A stretch of 64,000 nt of DNA from Dactylorhiza incarnata (Eukaryota; Streptophyta; Magnoliopsida; Asparagales; Orchidaceae): the NCBI GenBank assembly GCA_033032865.1, contig JAWHQI010000273.1, positions 744,001 to 808,000 on the forward strand, written 5' to 3'. This document shows positions 1 through 10,079 of this stretch, in pieces. A model generated the notes under the pieces. That model saw nothing but the letters and a program-made list of their open reading frames with translations. It ran no database searches and was not told the origin of the DNA. A program made the translations under genes and the position numbers. Position 1 is the stretch's first letter, and each line of letters starts with the position of its first letter.

Positions 1-59
1 AGATGTACACTTTGGACTTGGATCAAGAAAGGAATACTTAGTACCTTGCAAAAACCCTT

Positions 60-106
60 AGTTTTTGTTAAAAACTTGTAACCTGAACAACAAAAACCAC
101 CCTAGG
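60..106 (+). other. Candidate intron acceptor before gypsy 1 protease
   Basis: The stretch before the protease is AT-rich, holds stops, and ends in CCCTAG at 100-105. Coding resumes at 106 with two bases that complete a codon. Thirteen residues then lead to the catalytic DTG at 147. Gypsy 2 has a GT...AG segment ending in ACTAG at 52434, with the same phase and also 13 residues before its DTG. I infer a shared intron acceptor. The donor in gypsy 1 is not recognisable. Confidence 0.45.
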
Positions 107-540
107 TATACTGTTTGTCTGCGGCAAACCCGCACACACCTTATTTGACACGGGTTCCTCCCACTCATTTGTCTTGAAGGAATTCATAGAGGATCTAAAC
201 CAGATTCAGCATTTTGAAGACATCCACAGGAAGGTGCGACTCCTAGATGGGTCAGAGATAGTGTCGTGCACCAAGTGAAATATGGAAGTGGAGATGGGGG
301 GAAGTTATTTGATGCACCGACAACAATTCTGAAGATTCCATACTTTGATTTGATCTTGGGCATGACTTGGCTGTATTGGTACCATGCCATGATCGACTGC
401 CCGATGAAGAGGATTTCACTGAGGCATGGGGTCGCTGAGGTGGTGATCAAAGGTATTAGACACATTTCCCATCTTTTATTATCATCTATTCAAGCTGTCA
501 AGGCCCACCAATAGGGCGACGAGGTATACCTAGTTTGCTT
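106..540 (+). pseudogene. Gypsy 1 aspartic protease remnant
   Basis: Retroviral-type aspartic protease that would cut the gag-pol polyprotein. The catalytic motif DTGSSHSF starts at 147. A stop at 276-278 ends that frame, and the domain continues in another frame from about 266, with the family motif DLILGMTWL around 350-376. A frameshift therefore lies near 266-276 and the domain is non-functional. It sits directly upstream of the RT remnant, in the usual gypsy order. Confidence 0.8.
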
Positions 541-574
541 TGGGATGGTGGAGGCGGAGGCGTCCATTGCTGTT

Positions 575-1955
575 ATTCCGGTGGTTTGGGACTTTCCCGA
601 TGTTTTTTAGGAGAAGTTGCCCAGTCTAAACCCGCACGAGATGTGAATTTCCAGATTCAATTGATGTCAGGAGCTAGGCCTATGTCTTAGGCACCATACA
701 AGATGGCACCACAGGAGCTGGCAAAATTCCGTATGCAGCTCCAGCAGCTAGTAGATTCAGGATTCATCAGGTTGAGCTCGTCGTCATGGGGAGCCCCAAT
801 GCTATCTGTAAAGAAGAAGGACGGGTCACTCCTACTATGCATCGATTACTGGGAGCACATCCAGTTGATTATGAGGAACATTTACCCGCTGCCATGGATT
901 GACGAGTTATCTGATCAACTGGAAGGAGTTCATTGGTTCTCCAAACTCTACTTGAGGTCGGGGTACTATCAGTTGAGGGTCCAAGAGGAGGACATTCCGA
1001 AGATGGCGTTCCACTCACATTATGTTTCGGGTTCACAGTGATGCCTTTCGGGTTCACAGTGATGCCTTTCGGGTTCACAAATGCCCCTTCCACACTCATG
1101 AGCATGATGAACCACGTCTTCGAGCCATACATGGACGTCTTCATGATCATGTTTATAGACGATATCTTGATCTACTCCAGGACCAAGGAGGATCACAACC
1201 AACATTTGGCATTGATTCTGGGAAAGTTGAGGGAGCATCAAATGTTTGCAAAGTTCTCGAAGTGCCAGCTTTGGCTACATGAGGTGGCATTCCTTGGGCA
1301 TACTATCAGTGGATCTGGGTTGGCAGTGGGCCCGACCAAGTTGCAGGCAGTCCGAGAGTGGCCTCTGCTTAAGTCAACATCGATTGTCCATAGTTTCCTC
1401 AGATTAGCGGGCTACTACCGCAAATTCGTGGAAGGATTCTCAAAGATAGCGCTCCCTCCCACATCTCTGATGAACAAGGATGCCCCCATTTAATTGGACT
1501 CCAAAGTGCGAGGCGGCATTCCAGGAGTTGAAGGATAGGCTTACCGCAGCTCCCATCCTTGCCCTTCCATTTGGGAAGGAAGGATTTCAGATTTACACTG
1601 ATGCTTCCTATCAGGGTATGGGCTTCCTGTTGATGCAACACGACCATGTCATATCATATGCCTCTAGACAGTTGAAGAAGCACGAGTAGAACTGCCCAAT
1701 GCATGATCTTGAGCTCGGGGCTGTGATCTTTGCTTTAAAGATTTGGAGACATTACCTGTATGGGGTTCATTGTGAGATCTTCTCGGATTACAAGAACCTC
1801 AAATATATTGACACATAGAAGGACCTAAACCCGAGACAACGACGATGGCTAGAGTTCCTGTGTGATTTCGATTACACCATGCATTACCATTCGGGGAAGG
1901 TGCACGATGGCCGATGCTTTGAGTAGGGGAGCAGGAACTCCTAGTTTGGAGCCCC
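575..1955 (+). pseudogene. Gypsy 1 reverse transcriptase and RNase H remnant
   Basis: RT and RNase H portion of the gypsy polyprotein. From about 703 the RT shows the conserved [21 protein letters not shown] and GYYQLRV blocks. The catalytic motif is FIDDILIYS at 1152-1178. RNase H follows with FQIYTDAS (TDAS at 1597-1608), [13 protein letters not shown] around 1701-1740 and RQRRWLEFL around 1837-1860. The frame changes near 1022-1026 and near 1480-1495, and stops occur at about 1687 and 1816. A 21-bp unit in the RT coding for FGFTVMP is duplicated at about 1024-1066. The copia insertion at 2007 cuts the linker to integrase. Confidence 0.9.
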
Positions 1956-2001
1956 GACTAATGACCATGGAGTTGATCAAGATGCTAGAAGACATGAAGA
2001 T

Positions 2002-2006
2002 CTTAG
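2002..2006. repeat. Target-site duplication of the copia element, left copy
   Basis: CTTAG directly precedes the LTR start TGTTGGG at 2007. The same five bases follow the opposite LTR end (CCAACA) at 46793-46797. Five-base duplications are normal for LTR retrotransposons, and this pair proves that everything between is one nested insertion complex. Confidence 0.93.
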
Positions 2007-3367
2007 TGTTGGGTTTTCTTCTTGAAGGTATACACATCAGATGTGCGCAGCGGAATATATCAAGAACAACCCAAAGAGACATGTGGATCGTGCTAAAAAC
2101 ATGAATCAAGAAATTGCGGCAACAATAAAAATTACCTTATGGAGATTGAGTCGATACTCAATCAAAAGCTCCAAGAAAAGTCTTCTAGGATTCAGAATCC
2201 TATTCCAAGTCCTTGCTTTGCGCTTCCTTCGGCTCCGGTCAACGTCGAACTGCTCGTCGGAGGAGTTAGTGTAGAATTGTGTCCACACCTCTACAAAAGT
2301 CCACACGAGAAAGGAGAAACCTTAGCCTCTTGTCCAACAAGAGCTAGGTCGGAGAAGGAAGGCCCTCTACGTCTCCACAGATTACTAGATCTGTTAAAGG
2401 AGAGGAGGCGACTTCAACGGTTGCGGCTAGAACCGAATGGGAACACTTCCCATTGATGTCAAGGCGTGGCACGATCTTTCGGGAACGATTCCCTTCAATC
2501 TCCAGAAGCAACGAATAGATCCCAAAGGAACGATTCCTCTTGATCTACCGCTCGGCGAGAGACTTCACGCACGGGTAAGGGCACGCCGTCGGAAATCGCA
2601 AGTCGCCGATCGTCGTCCGCTTCCGTTCTTCGCTCAGGTTTTCTCCAAAAGGATGATCTGTCGAACTCCTACTAAACCCTAAAAGGTTTAGCCTTTTATA
2701 CCCCGAGAAAAGAAAGACCACGGCGTCGGCTATCTGCAAACCAGATTAAAACAGAAGCTACAGGTTTTCATCGAAAATAGAATTCGTCAATACTTATTCG
2801 ACGGATTCGTCGAAACAATTCCGACGAATTCGTCGAGTCAGTATCGACGACCCCAGTCAGCCCGCGAGACGGTTTCAGCGGCTCGACCAGCCTTTCCGTC
2901 GAATCAATATTCGACGAATTCGTCGATACAATATCGACGGATTCTTCGACAACCTTTTTGACGAATTCGTCGAAACAATTTCGACGAAATCTCTAAGGCT
3001 CAATTCGACAAGTTCCTGTCAACGCATGTAATCGAGACAATCTCGACGACATTGTTTACGAGTCGATATTCACAATATTATCTCGAAAACTTCAAGACAT
3101 GCTCCATACAATATTCACAATATTATCTCGAAAACTTCAAGACATGCTCCATACAATATTCACAATATCTAGGAGCAGTCTTCCCGTACTAACTGTATTC
3201 CATATAGCCATAGGTTTGGTTCTCCACCCATATCCAATATGAGTAAGACCAACATAATCCAATCTCCAACTTCTCCAATACTCTTATGTGCGACCCTATA
3301 TGCTCATATCGCGTTGGCAGTAAGACTAATTGCTGATTCCTTCTGGATCACCAAAGAAACTCCAACA
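2007..3367 (-). repeat. Copia outer 3' LTR
   Basis: Starts TGTTGGG and ends CCAACA. It is nearly identical to 45482-46792. In element sense (- strand) it holds a palindrome cluster, a TATA box (rc of CCTTTTATA at 2692-2700) and then the transcribed part. It is about 50 bp longer than the 5' LTR because a segment of about 54 bp (TATTCACAATATTATCTCG and following) is duplicated at about 3068-3175. Confidence 0.92.
2765..3010. repeat. Cluster of GACGAATTCGTC palindromes in the copia LTR
   Basis: Within about 240 bp the palindrome TCGACGAATTCGTCGA and close variants recur, spaced by ATCGACG-type half sites. The cluster lies directly upstream, in element sense, of the TATA box at 2692-2700, so it sits where an LTR promoter would bind regulators. 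The same cluster is present at 39150-39365 and 46255-46475. Function is inferred from position only. Confidence 0.7.
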
Positions 3368-3758
3368 ATCTCCCAGTTGATCTAGGAGGTATCAACAGAA
3401 GTCTCACAAACAATGAGCGACACCTAGTAATGCATCATTGCTACCCAAGCAATAAGAGTTCATAACTCAATAAGCCTGTCTTGACCAATGAATCAGTGTT
3501 GTCATGTCCCTTTGTCCATTACATCCGGATAGAACTAGAGGCATGGACCGTGTCACACTCATGATCGTTCAATCCTTGTTTCCTGATCTCGAATAGACTG
3601 TCTGAAATTGGTGAGCTCAATATCATATATTGACTCAACCAAGTATGGCCATGCATTTCTCAGTCTCATTCCATCAAGGGGCCCATGGATGTAACTCCTG
3701 TCATAAAGGAGGACAAATCTCATTTCTGCTCACACACAAACATCTAAATGATTCGTAA
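3368..3758 (-). other. Copia polypurine tract and 3' noncoding segment (to element A)
   Basis: Directly inside the 3' LTR the - strand reads a purine-rich tract (rc of ATCTCCCAG; the second copy at 39695 reads GGGAGA next to the LTR), the usual plus-strand primer site. The rest matches 39695-40085 almost base for base and has no gene. Element A interrupts it after CGTAA at 3754-3758, and the segment resumes at 33155. Confidence 0.8.
3754..3758. repeat. Target-site duplication of element A, left copy
   Basis: CGTAA precedes the LTR start TGTTCGATTC at 3759 and recurs at 33150-33154 after the other LTR end GGGTAAACA. The uninterrupted second copy of the host sequence (ATTCGTAACATACCC near 40078-40092) has the site once, which confirms the insertion. 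Confidence 0.95.
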
Positions 3759-4601
3759 TGTTCGATTCAAAAGTGCGCCTCCGAAGGAAATCGAGGGTTG
3801 CGAATTATCAGTTACTATTCGGTTAGAGAATTTGGACCGCTAGCAGCGGTCGAGGCCGGACTTCGCCCGCCGCGGCAAATGCCACTCCTGCGACGAGCTT
3901 TCCTTTGATTAAAATGAAGTGGTTACAGCGGCTAAAAATGTAGGAAAGGAGAAGCCGGCCGGTTTGACAGTCCGCAAGACGGGAAACTCGAGACCGCAGC
4001 TCAAACAAGCGAGCTCCTGGATTCGAGTGTGCGTGTCTTGTGAACAGTGCCGCCCCCTATTTATAGGCTTGGGGGCCTGCCCGAATGGCCAGGGATAGAA
4101 TAACCACCTGCCCGGGTACAGGAGAAACGGGTAGGCGGTGACGAGATGCACAAAGAAGAAAAAAGAAAGAAACCACGCGGCTTGACGGCTTGCTTCTCCG
4201 ACCTGTCTGACCTGAGGCTGAAGATACCGGGACCAAGTCAATGATTTAGACCGAGCGGCCTCTGGCTTGAGACCGCAGTCTGTCTTCGGGACATGGCTTG
4301 GCTGATCTTCATGAGGTAACCCGGATAGTCTCTGATCTGAAAACGCGGCTTGTTCTCCGGGTTTGAATCTTGAATCTCTATGGCACAACCCGCGCGGTCT
4401 CCTTCCTGAGACCGCGGATAGCCTTCTTGCTTGGGCCCTTGACGACCTTCACTCTTGGGGGCGGTCCGAAAATGACATCAGACCACCCGACCTGGTTTAC
4501 CTTGAGCTGAGAGCCACTGATCCTGGAACCCAGCGGCCTGACCCAGCAGTTCGCCCGGTCCGAGAATGATCCAACCCGAGAAGCGGTTTTCCGGGTAAAC
4601 A
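3759..4601 (-). repeat. Element A 3' LTR
   Basis: TGTTCGATTC...GGGTAAACA, 843 bp, the same length as 32307-33149. In element sense it has a TATA box (rc of CTATTTATAG, 4057-4066) and the conserved hairpin 3865-3898. The interior resumes at 4602 with TAATCCCCGC, whose complement GCGGGGATTA is the likely polypurine tract. Confidence 0.95.
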
Positions 4602-4683
4602 TAATCCCCGCATATTTTCAAATCTCAAGAGGATTTCGAAAATATAAGCTTTAGCCGGGAGACCGCTCCGACTTGCCCTGAAT

Positions 4684-4693
4684 TCTATAAGAG
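4684..4693 (+). promoter_or_regulatory. TATA-like box of antisense gene 1
   Basis: TCTATAAGAG lies 96 bp upstream of the ATG at 4789, on the strand opposite to gag-pol. A closely similar box (TCTATAAGTA) lies upstream of antisense gene 2. Inferred from sequence and position only. Confidence 0.4.
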
Positions 4694-4788
4694 AGCCAGA
4701 GAATTCATTCTGCAGAGTTTTTTCTGAAATCACGGGATATTGCTCGCCAGCTGCGGTTAGAATTTTTAAGACCGGTAACTCTTCAATA

Positions 4789-6939
4789 ATGGACTTCCTA
4801 GACACCGTGTTAGACCGCGTGGATCCCGCCGGAGATCAAAAGAAGGCGGAAGGTAAAAGGCGCGAATCGATGGAGAGGTCGAAAAAGGAGAAAGAACAGC
4901 AGGACCGGAAAGACCGAAAAAAGAGGAAGCGGGCTGAGAAAGTCGCGGCGGATGATTCCAGGTCCGTAGTGGACTCAACAACTCCCAAGACTCCCGCGGA
5001 GCCCGCAGCGGACAGTTCTGGGCCTCCCCCCAGCGACTCGTTGATTCCTCCCAGAGATCTTGGCCAACTGGCTGCTAGCCCGCTGAACAAAGGGGAGGCC
5101 GCCCCTTCTGGAAAAGTTGACCCCAATAGCCCTTCGAAGAAGGTCGGCGAGGCCGACTCGTTTGACATGGAAATCACCCCATCCGGGAATCCTCACTTGC
5201 TAGTCAGAGATTTGGGGGAGGAGGCGGTTAACTCTCCAAGGCCGGGCGAACTGAGTGCCCCTTTATCCGTGGATGACTACCCCAGTCCATCCAAAGAAGT
5301 TAGCCCTGCTCCGGGTAAGAAAGAGAAGAAAAGGAAGAAGACCGGGTCAGTGACCGAGCGAATAACCAAGAAGGTCAAGAGACTAGCCTCCAAGGAAAGG
5401 GCGGCTTTTAAGAAACCATCCGAGTCCCTCCTTCAGACCAATCCGCGACTAAAGGAGGAGCTTGGCCTAGCGACTCCTCCATCCGCTAAGGTAAATGACT
5501 CGCCTGCTACCCCTGATGCGAAATCGGGCGACCTGCCTCCGGACTCGGCGAGTAGCTTATCACTTAATGGGATCTTTCAGGATATGGATGAGCTGATGGG
5601 GCGAGATAAATTTCTTGACAGCCCGATGTCTTCAAAGCGAACTGCTCCTATTACGGATAACACAGCCCAGCCTGAGGAGACTGCTCAGACGGAGGCCGAA
5701 GAGCGAGAAGCTGCTGCCCGGACCGCCCTGGAGGTCGAAGAAAGAGCGAGGGAACTCGGAGAAGTGTTGAAAGTGCAGGCGGAGATCCCCTCTGTGATGA
5801 CCGGGGAGGAGATAATGATGGTGAAGAAGGAAGGGGCGGAGCGGATTTTAGACAAGCCGCTGCGGCCTGATCCTTTTGCGCCAGGTAAGCGCCCCATGGA
5901 TTATAAAGCTGTCCGCTTCTTCATTCCGCGGCCTCGTCGTAATAAATTACTGAACCTGCCGCCGAGCTTCTTTCCCTTAGCGGCCTGGTCCCCTTCCGCT
6001 AGGCAGAAAACGGAGAGACTCTGGCGTGAGCAACGTAGGAGGATGGACCCGGAACGGTCTAAGCGGCATGTGCGCCCAGGCATTGATCTTATATTTATGT
6101 CCATTTTGTATATTTATGGCGTTGTATGCTCTTGCTTCTTATAACCTGAGCGGCCTCTTGCAGATAGCGAGGAGCAGATTGTGAAGCCGGGCGACCTTGA
6201 GGCCAGCCTGCCTCCATTAGTCCCTCCGATATCAACCTGCGCGACGACTTCGCAAGAAGGGCCGCAATTGTTCGAGCATCTCGAGGAGGATCTGGTAAAT
6301 CTGAGGGCCCGCTTGAAGGAGGTGGAAGACCGGGAGGCCGGCACTCAGACTGCTCTGGAGGCCGAGCGAATGGCGAGGAAGAAGGCTGAAGAGGCGCTGA
6401 AGGCGCAGGTGGAGATTGACAGAAAATCCAGGACAGAAAGGGAGAATGGCCTGGAGACTCAGCTTGAGGTCGCGCGAGCTACGGTGGAGGCCACGCGGGC
6501 TGCAGTGGAGGCCGAGAAGAGAGCCAAGGTGGCACAAGTCGCTACTCTGACCGCTCAGCTCGAGAAGGAGAAGAAAACATCGGCTAAGTTCGAGGATGAC
6601 TCGAAATACTACCAGGATAAGTTCCTGCGGTTAACCAGGGAAGTCGCTGCGGGCCGGCGAAGTATGAATGATGGAATGCAGGTTGTTAGCCGCCCGACTG
6701 CTGGGGCGGGCTCAAATCCTCCCCCGGTTCGGGCGGCTGATCCTATGATTGATGAGGCCACCGCAACCCCCCGCATGATTGCCGCTACGCGGGTTGAAAG
6801 GGATGCCGGGCGGCTTCATAGCACAATCAACCATCTCCATTATCATACCAGCCAGATTTATTCCCTTCTGAACACCACCAGCGACCAGGTCGCGCGACTT
6901 CACAGAGAAGATGTCTCCCCTGAACACCGTCAGCCGTGA
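4789..6939 (+). CDS. Antisense gene 1 of element A: Lys/Glu-rich coiled-coil protein
   Basis: Spliced gene antisense to gag-pol. Exon 1 is 4789-6025 and ends at a strong donor C|GTGAGC. The intron 6026-6163 ends in CTCTTGCAG. Exon 2 is 6164-6939, giving about 670 residues in one frame. Without splicing exon 1 would end at a stop at 6142-6144. The protein is charged, with KKRKR near residue 45 and KKEKKRKK near 178 (nuclear-localisation-like), a conserved-looking patch QDMDELMG near 265, and a long coiled coil after residue 440 (EDREAGTQTALEAERMARK and similar heptads). No catalytic motif was seen. Extra antisense ORFs are known in Tat elements, but the function of this one is unknown to me. 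The frame is intact, unlike the element's own pol. Confidence 0.75.
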
Positions 6940-7294
6940 CCGGCTTTTGAGAACAATTTGTATTATGAATGCGGCTTGTTGATTCGGCCTTTGTTTAAAC
7001 GATGCTTCTTTTTATTTTATGTCTTTTATTTGAATAACCCGTGCGGGTTCTTGTTTAGCCGCTGTGTTTGTGTTCTGTTTCTTCTGTGTTTTATCCGAAC
7101 TGATTTTAGGTCGCACGATCTGTGATGTATGCTTGCTCCTGTTTCCTTTGCTTCCTTTGTTTTTCTGGTGAATCTAACCATGCAGGCTATTGACCGCGCG
7201 GTTAGAAATGTATAGCCGTGATATAGTTTTACTATTCGCAGATCGTAAAAATCTATAAGTAGGGACTCTTCGAAGTCATTTTTACGATTTCCAG
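6940..7294 (+). promoter_or_regulatory. Spacer between the antisense genes with a TATA-like box
   Basis: AT-rich spacer of 355 bp without coding. It presumably holds the 3' end of antisense gene 1 and the promoter of gene 2: TCTATAAGTA at 7252-7261 lies about 40 bp before the ATG at 7295. Inferred. Confidence 0.4.
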
Positions 7295-8309
7295 ATGGCG
7301 CGATCTAAGAACAAGTCGCAGCGGCCTGTTAAAGTTAAAGCCGTCCGAGCGGATGCGGCCTTAGCCTTTCATTCGGCGGACCACCCAGAGTGCCGACTCA
7401 CCCAGAGCGAACTGGATGAATTCATCGCAAAACACATGGCAGGGAGTAACCTGCTCGCGCGGCTTCCTTTGCGCGACGAGCGGATTAACTCTTCCAATCC
7501 GCACCAAATAGCCGTCCCGGTCGACCACTTCGAATACGGCTTCAAATTTCCGCTGCCACTTGAAGTCATAGCCATTTTCGACCATTACGGGGTTGTACCC
7601 GGCCAACTTCCACCGAACTCCATCGCCTCCATATACAGTTTCATTTCCTACCTTCGGTTCGAGCGAACCAGTTTTTCCCTTGACCTATTCGGGATGTTTT
7701 TCTCAGTGTGGGCTGTCTCCGACGTGGGGACTTCAACTTTCAGGGGGCACCTCTACTTTGGATGCCACAGACTGAAAATCGTCAACCTGGCGAACAAGGT
7801 CTCGGACTGGTCGGAGCGGTTCGTAATGCTCGAAGGCAACTTCGGGCTGTTGCAAACCAACCCGCAAGTTCGGGGGGAAGAGGCCTTCCAGATCCCCCAG
7901 GTTGGGAAGATCGAGATGGACACCTTCACGTTCCTTGAGAACGAGCGGTTGGACATCAATCATTACATCCCGCTGTTCTCAGAGCTAGAGGATGTCCTCC
8001 CCGAGCACAGTAAGTTCTTCTAGACCGCTTGCATATGACCGCGCAGACTGCTTTGTTTAAACTTCTGTTTTTACCTTGCAGCTGCCCACATCGTCCCTGC
8101 GAACAAGCCGGTCACTCCGGCCGGCCCGGTTTTGACCCAGAGGGAGAAAAGGCAGCGGCAAAATAGGTCGCCATCATCAGAGGAAGAGGGCCCGGCGTCT
8201 CCTGATGAATATGAGCTTCTTCGTTCCTGCGGAAACCCGCCCAACCTGCAGGGCAACCCGACTGTCCTCTGGCATAGGGATGGGAGCCGCATCCGGGTAT
8301 CCATTGCAC
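7295..8309 (+). pseudogene. Antisense gene 2 of element A, 5' part (Transposase_28-like), cut by element B
   Basis: Exon 1 is 7295-8009 with donor CACA|GTAAGT. The intron 8010-8081 ends in ACCTTGCAG. Exon 2 starts at 8082 and is cut at 8309 by element B. Residues about 60-200 fit the plant domain listed in Pfam as Transposase_28 ('putative gypsy type transposon'): the block HFEYGFKFPLPLEVIAIF, then YGVVPGQLPPNSI, then LDLFGMFFSVWAV. That domain is typical of antisense ORFs in Tat elements; no nuclease motif is evident and its role is unknown. The frame runs straight across the B insertion once B and one TGCAC are ignored: the four coding pieces (7295-8009, 8082-8309, 22890-23173, 23247-23735) total 1716 nt, or 571 codons plus stop. 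Confidence 0.8.
8305..8309. repeat. Target-site duplication of element B, left copy
   Basis: TGCAC before the LTR start TGTTGAATCC at 8310; repeated at 22885-22889 after the LTR end GGGTCAACA. The interrupted reading frame is restored exactly if one copy is removed. Confidence 0.95.
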
Positions 8310-8647
8310 TGTTGAATCCAAAATGGCACCTCCACGATCTACTCGAGGAAATAGGGAGAAAAGGAGGCCGCGAGCAACTGGTTACTTGAGTCGCGAGTGA
8401 AGAGGGGATAAGAGAAGAAGAGAGGGCCGCTAGCTTGCGGCGAGGCCATACTTCGCCCGCCGCGGCAAATGCCACTCCTGCGACGGGCTTTCCCTTTATT
8501 TAATAATCTGTATTACAGCTCATTGTGTTTAGTACATGGAAAATAGAATGAATACAAGAGAGTTGCGGGTAAGAAAAGAGTAAGCCGCGCGGGCTGTTTG
8601 CCGAGGTCGCTCGGCCTGGTCGCAGAGGTCGCTCGGCCTGTTCGCAC

Positions 8648-8800
8648 AGGTCGCCCGGACAGGTCGCCCGGACAGGTCGCCCGGACAGGTCGCCCGGACA
8701 GGTCGCCCGGACAGGTCTCCCGGACAGGTCGCCCGGACAGGTCGCCCGGACAGGTCGCCCGGACAGGTCGTCCGGACAGGTCGCCCGGACAAGTCGCAAC
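8648..8800. repeat. 13-bp tandem array in element B LTR
   Basis: About 12 copies of GGTCGCCCGGACA with few variants. It lies downstream of the TATA box in element sense, so it would be in the 5' end of the transcript. The counterpart at about 21663-21840 has about 14 copies. Confidence 0.9.
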
Positions 8801-8941
8801 TTGGTGCGGGTTGACTATTTTTAGCCGCCGGTTTTGTCCCCCCACCTGCCTGTCCATTCTTCATGGTCGAGGGTCCTATTTATAGGCTCTGGGTCGATGT
8901 CGTCACCTCCGGTGAGCCGGTGACTGGAGTTTCTACCCGCT

Positions 8942-9605
8942 TGGACTGAAGGAGGAGGCCGCCTACCCGCGCGGAATGAAGGAGGAGGCCGCCTACCCGC
9001 GCGGACTGAAGGAGGAGGCCGCCTACCCGCGCGGAATGAAGGAGGAGGCCGCCTACCTGCGCGGAATGAAGGAGGAGGCCGCCTACCCGCGCGGAATGAA
9101 GGAGGAGGCCTCCTACCCGCGCGGACTGAAGGAGGAGGCCGCCTACCCGCGCGGAATGAAGGAGGAGGCCGCCTACCTGCGCGGAATGAAGGAGGAGGCC
9201 GCCTACCCGCGCGGACTGAAGGAGGAGGCCGCCTACCCGCGCGGACTGAAGGAGGAGGCCGCCTACCCGCGCGGACTGAAGGAGGAGGCCGCCTACCCGC
9301 GCGGACTGAAGGAGGAGGCCGCCTACCCGCGCGGACTGAAGGAGGAGGCCGCCTACCCGTGCAGACTGAAGGAGGAGGCCGCCTACCCGCGCGGACTGAA
9401 GGAGGAGGCCGCCTACCCGCGCGGACTGAAGGAGGAGGCCACCTACCCGCGCGGACTGAAGGAGGAGGCCGCCTACCCGCGCGGACTGAAGGAGGAGGCC
9501 GCCTACCCGCGCGGACTGAAGGAGGAGGCCGCCTACCCGCGCGGACTGAAGGAGGAGGCCGCCTACCCGCGCGGACTGAAGGAGGAGGCCGCCTACCCGC
9601 GCGGT
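8942..9605. repeat. 30-bp tandem array in element B LTR
   Basis: 22 copies of a 30-bp unit (GGACTGAAGGAGGAGGCC followed by GCCTACCCGCGC) with single-base variants. The other LTR has 21 copies at about 21985-22614. It lies immediately upstream of the TATA box in element sense. Because 30 is divisible by three and the unit lacks stops, long open frames run on both strands; I do not regard them as proteins. Confidence 0.93.
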
Positions 9606-9872
9606 CTGAATTGAGAGACCGCCCCACCTGGGCGACTTGAAGGGAGAAGCCGCCCCACCTAGGCGGTTTGAATGGAGAGGCCGCCCCACTTGGGCGGTTT
9701 GAATGGAGAGGCCGACCCACTTGGGCGGTTTGAAGGATGAGGCTGCCCCTTCTTACCACTTCGGGTGTAAAAAGTGCCTTCGCGTGAGGTCTAATCCTTC
9801 CCGGGCGCATAATCTGCAAATATGTAGCAAAAGAGGCCTCCCAAGGTAGGATCACCGATTTCTGGGTCAACA

Positions 9873-10079
9873 TAATCCCCGCACTTTTTCAAATTTCCAA
9901 GAAACTTCGAAAAAGTAGGTATTGACCCACAAAAATCGTGATCCGCTAATGGTAAACTATCGAAAGAGTGGGAAAGACAAAGAGGGAACGAGTACCGGAT
10001 GCCTCTCCACAAAGGAACTAGTGAATGCCTATTCTTTCTCCTGTGAGGGAAGAGAGTAATAGCAAATATAAAACACAAT
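9873..10079. other. Element B unique segment next to the 3' LTR
   Basis: Begins TAATCCCCGC like element A at 4602 (probable polypurine tract on the - strand) and shares the following AAATTTCCAAG-type sequence. No gene was seen before the satellite starts. Confidence 0.6.

Larger units (their letters stand above)
1..2006 (+). mobile_element. Gypsy 1 (chromovirus-like Ty3/gypsy), left part
   Basis: Left part of a decayed Ty3/gypsy retrotransposon read on the + strand. The domain order protease, reverse transcriptase, RNase H is seen here, and integrase plus a chromodomain remnant follow at 46793-48290. The two halves are separated by a copia element flanked by the 5-bp duplication CTTAG (2002-2006 and 46793-46797). 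The 5' LTR and most of gag lie beyond the window start. Many frameshifts and stops show that it is dead. It is the outermost and so the oldest insertion on the left side of the window. Confidence 0.9.
8310..9872 (-). repeat. Element B 3' LTR
   Basis: 1563 bp, TGTTGAATCC...GGGTCAACA. In element sense: a 30-bp tandem array (8942-9605) upstream of a TATA box (rc of CTATTTATAG, about 8877-8886), then a 13-bp GC-rich array (about 8648-8800) in the transcribed part, then a polyadenylation signal (rc of TTTATT, near 8493-8498) and the conserved hairpin 8455-8488. Confidence 0.93.

Noticed and set aside
8821..9873. Long open frames (up to 350 codons) across the 30-bp and 13-bp arrays, on both strands
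   Set aside because: Repeats of 30 and 39 (3 x 13) bp without stops leave several frames open at once. The products are pure repeats and overlap the LTR end and promoter, so they are by-products.
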